From Okapia johnstoni (taxonomy: Eukaryota > Chordata > Mammalia > Artiodactyla > Giraffidae), in assembly GCA_024291935.2 (NCBI GenBank), contig CM044309.1, positions 100,899,628 through 100,963,627 on the forward strand: a DNA stretch of 64,000 bases, read 5' to 3'. A program made the position numbers and the translations under genes. Below, piece by piece: positions 1 to 10,600 of this stretch. The notes beneath the pieces are model-generated. The model was not told the origin of the DNA. It did no database searches and saw only the letters and a program-made list of their open reading frames with translations. The stretch's first letter is position 1. Each line of letters opens with the position of its first letter.

Positions 1-330
1 GGTCTCTGTGCTTTCCATTCCTGCCCACAGTGCACATGCTTTCACCAAAGAACCTAACAGGAGTCCCTAGGAAGTAGACACTATGGCTGCCTCCTGGGGA
101 CTTCCAGGTCGAATTATCTACCAACCAGCAGGAAAGAGAAGAGTCATTATCATGACAGGGGTAACAGACCTGACATCTGGAAATAAGGAGGGTTGCTTTT
201 ATATAGTGAAGGTCAACGAGTTTATGCAGTGAATCCAGGTGATTCACTTACTGGCTCTTGGTTATTTCCTTGTCCAATTATGCTGATAAATGGACAAGTA
301 CCACAACTCTTCCCTAGAAAGACTGTGGTG

Positions 331-692
331 GGGTTTCCCTGGTGGCTCAGTGGTAAAGAATCTGCCTGCCAATGCAGGAGACATGGGCTTGATCCCTGAT
401 CCAGGAAGATCCCACATGCTGTGGAACAACTAAGCCCGTGCACAACTATTGAGCTTGTGCTCTTAAGAGCCCAGGAATCCCACCTACTGAGCCCACGTGC
501 CACAATTACTGAAGCCTACGCACCCTAGAGCCTGTGCTCCACAAGAGAAGCCACCACAATGAGAAGCCTGTGCACTGCAACTAGAGAGTTAGCCTCCATT
601 CTCTGCAACTAGAGAAAAGCCCACACAAAGCAATGAAGACCCAGCAGAACCATAAAGAAAGAAATAAACTTATTTAAAAAAAAAAAAAAAAA
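331..692 (+). repeat. CHR-2-type tRNA SINE
   Basis: Cetartiodactyl tRNA-derived SINE: tRNA-like head with A/B-box-like sequence, long 'acaact/agcccg' repeated body and a poly(A) tail. It is flanked by an 8-base target-site duplication AAAGACTG at 318-325 and 690-697. It lies in TAF4B intron 3. Confidence 0.85.
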
Positions 693-697
693 GACTG

Positions 698-1560
698 CAA
701 TTTGGACCTCAGATCCCTCAGGGATAAAACTCTGATCACACTACCAGTTAAGACACAACAGAGTTGGTAGTTAAGTGTGGGAGGAAATCAGAACGGATCG
801 TGGAGGGAAATGATGATGTAAGCTGCAGCAGTGAGGACTGTAGTCCACCTTACTAACTTCCTCTTCTCTGTTTCCCCAAGGAAGAAATCTATTAGAATCC
901 AAGGAGAGTTGGTTTCCAACGTGTATGAGGACATAGGTCCCAGTGCTTCAAGGAGCAGACTGTGATATACCATCACAAAGAAAGATATGTGTTATCCTAG
1001 CTGTTGGGGATGCTATTTAGAGAGATGACAGCTGTCAGTTCCTTCAGAATCTGTCTCAGCTACAGAGCATTACCTTGCCATGAACATAACTCTCCCTGGA
1101 GAGTCCACATCCAGTGACTGATCACAAAGGGGGAATTGTGGTTCACCCAACCAAGGTGGCACTCGGTGAGACAACTCTTGACAGGCCACACTTGCTCCAG
1201 AGTTCCCCATCAGGGTGGCCAAGGCATTATTGGGCCTGCATTTAGTTCAAGCTCCTATTCTTCCCTTCCACAGCTATCAATCCTTTATAAACATCCCAGA
1301 CACCAAAATTCTGTCCCAGCACCTGCTCATAGACCCTGAGACACATAAACATTAGACACACTTGTATTGATTTAATACATTCAAATAAACATGATATTCC
1401 AAGAATATATACCATGTTCATCTTGTGTTTCCCATACTTCCAACAGTTCCCAGTTTAATAAGTGTTCTCATATATCAGTGGATTGTTCTCTTCAGGAAAT
1501 AGCTAACAATAAATAATAACAAAATATGAGAATATAACCAGGGTGCACGTGACCACAAGT
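698..1560. other. TAF4B intron 3, no recognised element
   Basis: Mixed-composition sequence with no coding exon, RNA gene or repeat that I can name. The short open frames here show no protein similarity I recognise. Confidence 0.5.
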
Positions 1561-1570
1561 CACAACTTAC

Positions 1571-1678
1571 TTGCACTGGGGAAGGCTTCGGAACAGAGGT
1601 TACCACAGTAGTTCCTACTTGCGCCAATTGTTTAACAGGTGCCACTGCCACTTTCTTGATTAACTGTGAACTAGAATT
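1571..1678 (-). CDS. TAF4B: TAF4B coding exon 3
   Basis: 36 codons, NSSSQLIKKVAVAPVKKL through VPKPSPVQ. It is preceded by a good polypyrimidine tract and AAG acceptor and followed by a GTAAGT donor at 1570. No continuous ORF marks it because it is short; it was found by matching the expected continuation of TAF4B. No further TAF4B exon was found between 1 and 1560. Confidence 0.92.
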
Positions 1679-4600
1679 CTTGGGGGAAGGGGGAGATGAT
1701 AGAGAGTCATCAGTATTAGTAATTACTAATTAGTAATTAGTCATCAGTATTAGTAGTATAGCAAACATCCAAACACTTTACCACAAAAAACTTCTTTGTT
1801 ATAACTTGCTTTATAACCTTATGAACTTTATGCATATTTTCTACTGTTAACCTAACTAGTTAATTAGCTAGTTAATTAACTAGTTAATTATTACTAGGGC
1901 TTCCTGATGGCTCAGCAGGTAAAGAGTTGATTTAATATTCCTAAATCTCACAGTATTTCAGCATTAAAATCTTGAATTTTACTCTTTGATTCTCACAGAA
2001 AACATAGATTCTTTTTTTCTGTCATTTCCATTGCTGATATCCTGTCAGTCTTTTAAAAAAATATTGTTAAACTTTTTTTATTGTGATATAATAGAAATAT
2101 AACATTGCATAAGTTTAAAGTGTGTGATGTGTTGATTTGATACATTTATATAATGCAATATGATTCCCTAACATGAATGGGAATTTATATAATGCATTTA
2201 TATAATGCAATGATTCCATAACATTCGCTAACATCTACATTGTATCACATAATTATCATTCCTTTTTTACTGAAGTACAGTTGAAGTACAATATTATATA
2301 AATCTTAGGCTTACAATACATTGATTCACAACTTTATGTTATACTCCATTAATAACTATTTAAAAATATTGTCTATATTCCCTGTGTTGTACAATATATC
2401 CATGTAGCTTATTCACTTTATACATGGTAGTTTGTATCTCTTAAATCTTCTACCGCTATCATGCCCCTCCCCTTTAGATTCTTATTTAATATGTGATTAT
2501 AAACAAAAGTCTGCTAACCTATCTTCTCAACCCATAACAAACAAGAAAAGGAAGGAGTAGCTATCACTGATACAGAAATAAGAGAAAATGACTGGTTGAG
2601 CACCTGGAATCAAATTAGGGGAACACCGCAGGTTGGGACAGTTGACAGAGATGATATTACCACAGAATACAATGAACTGTTTTATCAGGATGAGCCTGAT
2701 TCATCAAGAAATGACTACACTACATTCTGTATTTTCTGTTTAACCTAAGAAAGATGCCCATAAAAATATTTTTTTATAACTCTGACACACACAGGATAAG
2801 CTTTAGATACCTAGAAAGATGATCATGTAAAATAAATCACCTTTTAACAATGCCAAGTTAACGAAATATGACAGTAGATTTCTAATTTTTTAAAGATAAC
2901 TCCTGTATGATATAGATAAAAATGAATACTGTAAACTGTAGTGTTAATGTCTTACCACAAATTAAAATTGTAGCAGAATGGTTATTTTCTTCCCATTTAG
3001 AGATGAAAATAGCCCTTTGAACATTCCCTTGAGGACAATAAAATCTGAGTATGAAGATTAAATTTTTAATTTTACCAAATGACAAAACCAAACATCTTGA
3101 TAAAATTAACATATTCAAGGAAAGTAGCTTAATTCAAAAAGCTGAGCAGAATCATCTTTTCTCTTATTTTTACTGGCAAATACATACACACTTGCTGCTG
3201 CTGCTGCTGCTAAGTCACTTCAGTCGTGTCCGACTCCGTGCGACCCCATAGACGGCAGCCCACCAGGCTCCGCCATCCCTGGGATTCTCCAGGGAAGAAT
3301 ACTGGAGTGGGTTGCCATTTCCTTCTCCAGTGAATGAATGGGAAAACTGAAAGTGAAGTCGCTCAGTCGTGTCCGACTCTTAGCAACCCCATGGACTGTA
3401 GCCTACCAGGCTCCTCTGTCCATGGGATTTTCCAGGCAAGAGTACTGGAGTGGGGTGCCATTGCCTTCTTCCACATACACACTTATATGAACATAATTGC
3501 TAGAAAACTAAGGAGGATGAAGAAAACATTAATGTATACTACCGGCATGGTACAGATTTTGACGGTTTGCGTATTTGCTGGTACAGCTGGCCTTGAAGTT
3601 ATGTTACTTGTGGTCTCGGTTGTTGTTACAGCTTGCTGAGGAGATACCAACATCAACTGACCACTGTTACTTTTGATCAAAACGGTTCCTACAGTTAACA
3701 GAAAACAAAACGTGAGCTAATAAATGAAGCATAATCTTCATATATTTTGTTCTTCCATTTCTTTCAATGCTGTAAAATGCTCTGAATAAGTGAATAGTTA
3801 GTACATACTGAATTCCATGTCTACTAATTACAATATATAATACAGAAAAATGTTGTTACTCAAAGCTATTTAAAATATTAAAAGTCTAAATGTATGGATG
3901 AGATACTCCCGAAAAAGGCAAAACACTTTTCCTCATGACATCAAACTATTTATAAAGCTACAGTTAAGACAGTATGGTAACAGCACAAGACTATGCAAAC
4001 TGACCAATGGAATAGAATAGAAAATCCCAAATAGCTGCCAGATACGTCATATGAAATTTTTCTAAGAGTACTGCAGATCAGTGAGAAAAAGAGCTACTAT
4101 ATAATTAGTTACTTACATGGAAAAGATGAAATGTTTCACACCATGCACAAAAACCCAAGGACATCAAGGATACAAGAATAAAAACTTTTAACCTCTAAAA
4201 CAATGTAGAAAACTGTCATTCTGAACTTGGAATAGGGAAGAATTTCTTAACTAAATAAAGCTTGATACATACCACTATATTTTTAAAACTTCTGCTCAGC
4301 CAAAGATACCATGACGTAAAAAGACAAAGCACAAAATTGGAAAAAAAAATTTAGTTCACATATTTTCGAAGAATGAACATCCAAAATGCACAAAAGAAAC
4401 ATAGATATCAATGACAGGGAAAGAAATTAAGACCACAGTGAGAGATCACTTTGTGTCTGCCTAGGGAGACAAAAATTAAGAAGTTCATTGACAATATGAA
4501 GTGTTAGGGAGATGTGTAGCAACAACAACTCTTAAAATCTTGAAGCTGGTAGTCTAGTTTGGTACAACTGCTTCATTTAACTCTACACGACTGTGCCAAA

Positions 4601-7600
4601 CTGGTTCCCATTTGCATACCCTCTAACCCAGTATTTCTACTGTAAAGAAATTCTTGTCCATTTAAGTAGTAGGTACAAGCAAGAATATTCATAGCTGGAG
4701 TTCCATTCCTGGAATGGCAGCATGAAGAGCTCCATAAAGCCATTCCCCAGCAAAACAAGCATACCTGGTGAAAATTATTTTTAAAAACAACTATTTAAAG
4801 TCTTCAGAAATCGCCCAAAGGCATACAGAAAATGACTAGATAGTTTATTAGAGAGAATCTACTAAAACTCAGTAAGAACAATAAGAATCTGTGGCATCTG
4901 AACCATGACCTACCCCCTCTCCCTTCTCAGTTTAGGCAATGTGGCCAACATAGGGTGTCCCTCTCTCCCAAGCTTCCAGTTGAGGGCTATGTTACTTTTC
5001 AGGGACAGTATCTTACATCTCTGCCACCTCAAGCTGCATACGGAAGAGAATAAATTGGAGACAAGTGTATCCAAGAGCTTCCAGGCTTCTTGTTTTACTC
5101 ATCGCTACTCATAAAGGTAAGGCTTGACTGAGAATGCAAGCTATGCTAAGTCACAGGTCTATCTCTGGTTTACCAGAGAGAACAAGATAAAAAAAAAAAA
5201 AAAAAAAACAACTAAGAAGGGCCCTACTGGGGTCAGAACCTCAAGTAATGACCTCAAAAACTACTTCCTGTAGATGAGTCCATATTTAATTGAATTAGAC
5301 TGTGAAGCTAGTTAGCTCTTAGGGTGCTGCTGAAAATAAGAGGTAACTGGCAGTGAGTGGAGTCTAGGCGTGATACCAGCAGAGGCAGAAAGCTTAACAG
5401 AGCTATCAGAGAAAGAAACAGTCAAAAAGAGCCCTGCTAAAACCTGTCATCCCAGGGAGGCTGTGCTTATGCCTAAAGCTGTGTCCTCCGAGGGAAACAT
5501 TTCATTAAACTAGTTCAGCCAGACACTTAAAAAACAAACAACAATAATCCACTCAAGGGAGTAAAGACCAATGCCTCAAGTCACTCTGCTAGTTTTTAAA
5601 AAATATTTATTTATTTGCCTGTGCTGGGTCTTAGTTGTGGCACATAAGATCTTTAGTTGCGGCATGTGGAATCTAGTTCTCTGACCTGGGATCTAATTCC
5701 GGCCCCCTGCATTGGAAGCATGGAGCTTTAGCTACTGGAAGTTTCAATATATTAGTTTTAATTTAAAAATTATAGGAATCCAAAGAAAAAAGAATGATGA
5801 CACCCAGAGAAAGGCAGGCAACAGAAACCACCTATGAGTGAAATCAGATGTTAGATTTAACAAAGACTTCAAAGTAACTGTTATAAATGTGTCAAAAGAC
5901 TAAGGGAAATCATGCTTAGAGAAGTAAAGGAAGATATGATGATGATTCTGTCATCAAGTAGAGAACACCATTAGAGAAACAGATATTACAAAAAAAAGAA
6001 ATTCTGTAATTATAATGTACAAAAACTAAAATAAAAATTTCACTAAAGAGGATCAACAGCAAACCTGAATGAGCAGAAGATAAGTCAGTGAACTTGAAGA
6101 CGGTTCAATAGAGATTATGCAATCCAAAGAATGGAAAGAAAAAAGAATGAAGAAAAATGCACAGAGCTTCACAGAAACCTGGCACAGTGACAGGCACATC
6201 AACACAGGCCTAATGTGCATGCCAGAAGGAGAGGAGGGAAAGAAGTGGGGAGGGAGGGAGAGCGAGAAAGGAGCAGAAAAATATCCAAAGAAATAATGGC
6301 TAAAAGCTTCCCAAATTTGGTGAAAAATAATCTGAACATCGAAGCAGCTCAACAAACTCTTAAGTCTTGAATTGGCCAAAAGGTTCATTTGAGTTTTCAT
6401 AAGATGGAAAAACCTGAACGAACTTTTCGGTCAACCCAATAAGATAAATGCAAAGACACATCATGATAAAAATGTACAAAGACAAAACCTTGAGAACAGT
6501 AAGAGAAAAATATACAAGAGAACTGCGTTAATAGGATTAACAGCTAACTTCTCATCAGAAACAATGGAGGCCAGACATCAGGAGTATGACATATTCCACT
6601 TGCTGGGGAAAAAGGAAAACAAAAACAATTATCAACCAACAGTCAGATATTCATTGAAAACTCTTTCAAAAAAGGAGACAAAATAAAGACATCCTGGATT
6701 GGAACTGACATATACACACTGCTGCTGCTGCTGCTAAGTCGCATCAGTCATGTCCGACTCTGTGCGACCCCATAGACAGCAGCCCACCAGGCTCCGCCGT
6801 CCCTGGGATTCTCCAGGCAAGAATACTGGAGTGGGTTGCCATTTCCTTCTCCAATGCATGCAAGTGAAAAGTGAAAGTGAAGTTGCTCACTCGTGTCCGA
6901 CTCTTCGCGACCCCATGGACTGCAGCCTACCAGGCTCCTCCATCCATGGCATTGTCCAGGCAAGAGTACTGGAGTGGGTCGCCAGTGCCTTCTCACAATA
7001 CTATATATAAAACAGATAACTAATGAGGACCTAATGTATAGCACAAGGAACTCTACTCAATACTTTGTAATGGCCTATATGGGAAAAGAATCTAAAAAAG
7101 GGTGGACATATGTGTATGTATAACAGACTTACTCTGCTGTACACCTGAAAGTAACACAACATTGCAAATCAACTATACCCCAGTAAAAAGTTAAAAAAAA
7201 AAAAAAAAGAAAAGACATCCTCAGATAAAAACATAAAGGACTGGGTGCTAGCATCAGACAGAAAATACTAAATTAAGTACTTGAGGCTGAAAACAGACTA
7301 TAGAAAGTAAATCCCTGTATTTTAAGAGAAGGATAATTTAAAGTAATAGCTTTACAACCGTCTATCAAAAGACACTGGGAAAAAAACTAAACAAAAATGA
7401 CAGAAGCAGACGAAAGAGAATTAATAAAGATTAGAGCAGAGGTCAGGAGAATAGAGAAACAACTGAGAAAAAAAAAAAATCAAAAGTTGGCTCTTTGACC
7501 AAAAAACTGACAAATCTTGACCTAGATTAACCAAGAAAAAAGGGAGAAAAGGCTCAAACTGCAAAAATTAGGAATGAAAGAGGGGATATTACCACTAATC

Positions 7601-10600
7601 TTATAGAAACAAGGATTCTAGTTGAATGCTATGACCAATTATAAACCAATAAGTTAGATAAATTATATGAAATGGACAAATTCCTAGAAACATAATAAAC
7701 TACTAAAACTAACTTAAGAAAATGGGCAACCTGAATAGACCTCTAACAAACAGATTGAATGAATAATCTAAAATAGTATCCGCAAGATAAGCTCAGTTCC
7801 CCATGGCTTCACTGATGAATTCTATCAAATATCTAAGGAAAAATAAATGCTAGGTCTCCATAAATTCTTCTAAAAAACAGAATAGAAAACATGTGTCAAT
7901 TCATTCTGTAAGGTCTGTATTATCCTTATATTAAAACCAAAATATCTTATGTATACCAATGCAAAAATTCTCAACAAAGTACTAGCAAACTAATTCAGCA
8001 ACATATAAAAAGTGTTATAACCCATGATCAAGTGATACTTATCTCAATATGCAAGGCTGGTTTAAGACTCACAGCTAACATCATACTTAACAGTGAAAGA
8101 CTAAATTCTTTTACTCTAAGATCAGGATTCCTGAGATGAGGAACGCGACAAGGATGCCTACAATCACAACCACTTCTTTAACATTGTACAGAGAGTTCTA
8201 ACCAGGGCAATGACACAAGAAAGTAAAAGCCATCCAAAAGAGACAGTAAAACTATCTATTCACATATATCATGATCTTGTACATAAAAATCCAAACAGAT
8301 CCACAAAAAAAAAAAAAACCTATTAAAACTAATAAATGAGTTCAGCTAGGAAGCAGGATACAAGATCAATAAACAAAAATCAATTGTATTTCTATACATT
8401 TCCAATGAATAACTGTGAACAGAATTAAGAATTCCACCTACAATAAGATAAGAGATAATACACTTTAAGAATAAATTTAACAAAAAAAGTACAAAAGCAA
8501 TATCTGGAAACTACAAAATGTTGTTTAAAGAAATTAAAGATCTAAATAAATGGAAAGACATCTCTTGTTTGTGGACTGAGAGACATACCTACTTTGCAGG
8601 ATTGTTAAAGAGATCAAATGAGACAATACTTCTGAGCAAATTCATGACTTTCAAAGTTGTTGGTAGTAGTTGATATTAATGCTGAAAGGGCAAATGTGAG
8701 TCAAAGTGACTTCACAGCCCTTGAAATCCAAACTGTGGCTGCTACATACAGTGAGCACTGAAAGTGAAAGTTGCTCAGTTGTGTCAGACTCTTTGCAACC
8801 CAATGGACTATACAGTTCATGGAATTCTCCAGGCCAGAATACTGGAATGGGTAGCCATTCCCTTCTCCAGGGGATCTTCCCAACCTAGGGATCGAACCCA
8901 GGTCTCCCGCATTGCGGGTGGATTCTTTACCAGATGAGCCACTGGGGCACTGTTGACCACTTAAGACAACTGCCAACTCCTTCCATGGTGTCAAGGATAC
9001 TGGGACAACCATGGGAGCAGATGATCATGTAATATCCCTCTGATAAAGCTGGAATGAAAACAAGAACCATAAGTTTATCCAGGAACTGATTCAGAATTCG
9101 AGAAAGATGCAAAACCTACGCCATGTCTCAGCATGAAGGAGTTGATGAAAAAGGACCTGATCTATTTCACCAGCAACTTTCACAAACTTTTGTACAGTAA
9201 GACTATGGAAGCAGAATTTATGAAGCACAGTTCATAAAAGAACTGTGACATAAAAGAAGCAATCAAGTCCTTCCTCATCACTCTCAAATACGTGATAGAA
9301 GAGGCACAGGATACCAAAAATGCAAAGAGCCAAAGTGTGGTCTGAATCCCACAAATTCATAAAAGAGAAAAGACTGAAGAGATTACCAAAAATATTCCAC
9401 AGAATAATCTTCAGGGCTTTGCTACAGTGTCTTTCATTTCCTCACAATGCCCCTCTTTTTGTTTTCAGCTCCTGCTCCCAAGAAAAATCTGTGGTACATA
9501 TGCACATTTTAAAAGAATAGTTCAGTTCACAGAGGAAATTTTGAAGTAAAGAGAAATCAAACACAAAGAATTCATTACCTTGGAAAAATCAGAGCTGACT
9601 CCTATGTAATTTAAGCATCCTTGAGTAATCCTCTGCTAATCCTTGGCCTATAAAAGAACTAGTACAAGACTGATAAACTCTTTAAAACATTAATCAGTGT
9701 CCAAATGTTATTTTAATCAGTGTTTCTATGTCATACCTCAGGTTATCAGTTATCTTATTGTGCACCTACGAGAGTGCAAACCTGAGTATGCTCTTCTGCT
9801 ACACTTGAGCAGAAATTCCAAAAGCTGCTCCTCTCTAAGTAACTCCTAGAGACAATTTATCTCCTCTCTTTTGTGGCTGTTTCTCCCACAGCATGGGCTT
9901 CCCTGGCAGCTCAGGGGGTAAAGAATCCACCTGCAATGCGGGAGGGAGACCTGGGTTCAATTCCTGGGTTGGGAAGATCCCCTGGAGGAGGGCATGGCAA
10001 CCCACTCCAGTATTCTTGTCTGGAGAATCCCATGGACAGAGAAGCCTGGCGGGCTGCAGTCCATGGGGTCACTAAGAGCCGGACACGACCGAGTGACTAA
10101 GCACAGCACAGCACTCCCACAGCATAACAAGTGTTAGCGTGGTGCAGACTTAAGCTGTGGTCCTGGCTTGCTGCTCTTTTGCTCTAGCAAGTTTTAGTTT
10201 TGGTTTCTCTGTGTAATACAAAGATTAGGCTCTAAAATTCTATAAATCACCTTTTAACATTGCTACTCAAGGAGGCATATCATACACGCACATCAAGTGG
10301 TAAGCACAGTGCTGTGGAGAGTCAAACAAAGCTGGATTCAATTTCCCTCTGATATCTGTAAGTTGTCTAGCACTGGACAAATTATTTACGGTTAGAGAAC
10401 TTTCTCATTTGCTATCTATTTTGACCAACAAACAAAATAATGTAAATGTATAAAAAGTGCCCAGCGATATAATATTGTATGTCAACTTTACCTCAATTTT
10501 TATAGACCAGTATGTTCTCAATAAGTGATCTGGTCCCTCTTACCAGCAAATTCCCATTTTTGAAAGTTTTCCTCTCAATACTTTTTGATCATTTCTGAAC

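Noticed and set aside
337..430. tRNA-like A/B boxes in SINE heads as tRNA genes
   Set aside because: They lack a complete cloverleaf and are attached to SINE bodies with target-site duplications.
6721..6736. Short CTG/CAG runs as disease-type triplet repeats
   Set aside because: They are the normal CAG tail of Bov-A2 SINEs (also at 3190, 28120, 32930) and are short.
9873..10100. SINE-derived open frames throughout (for example MREGDLGSIPGLGRSPG-type peptides)
   Set aside because: These recur at every Bov-tA copy in either orientation; they are translations of the SINE, not genes.
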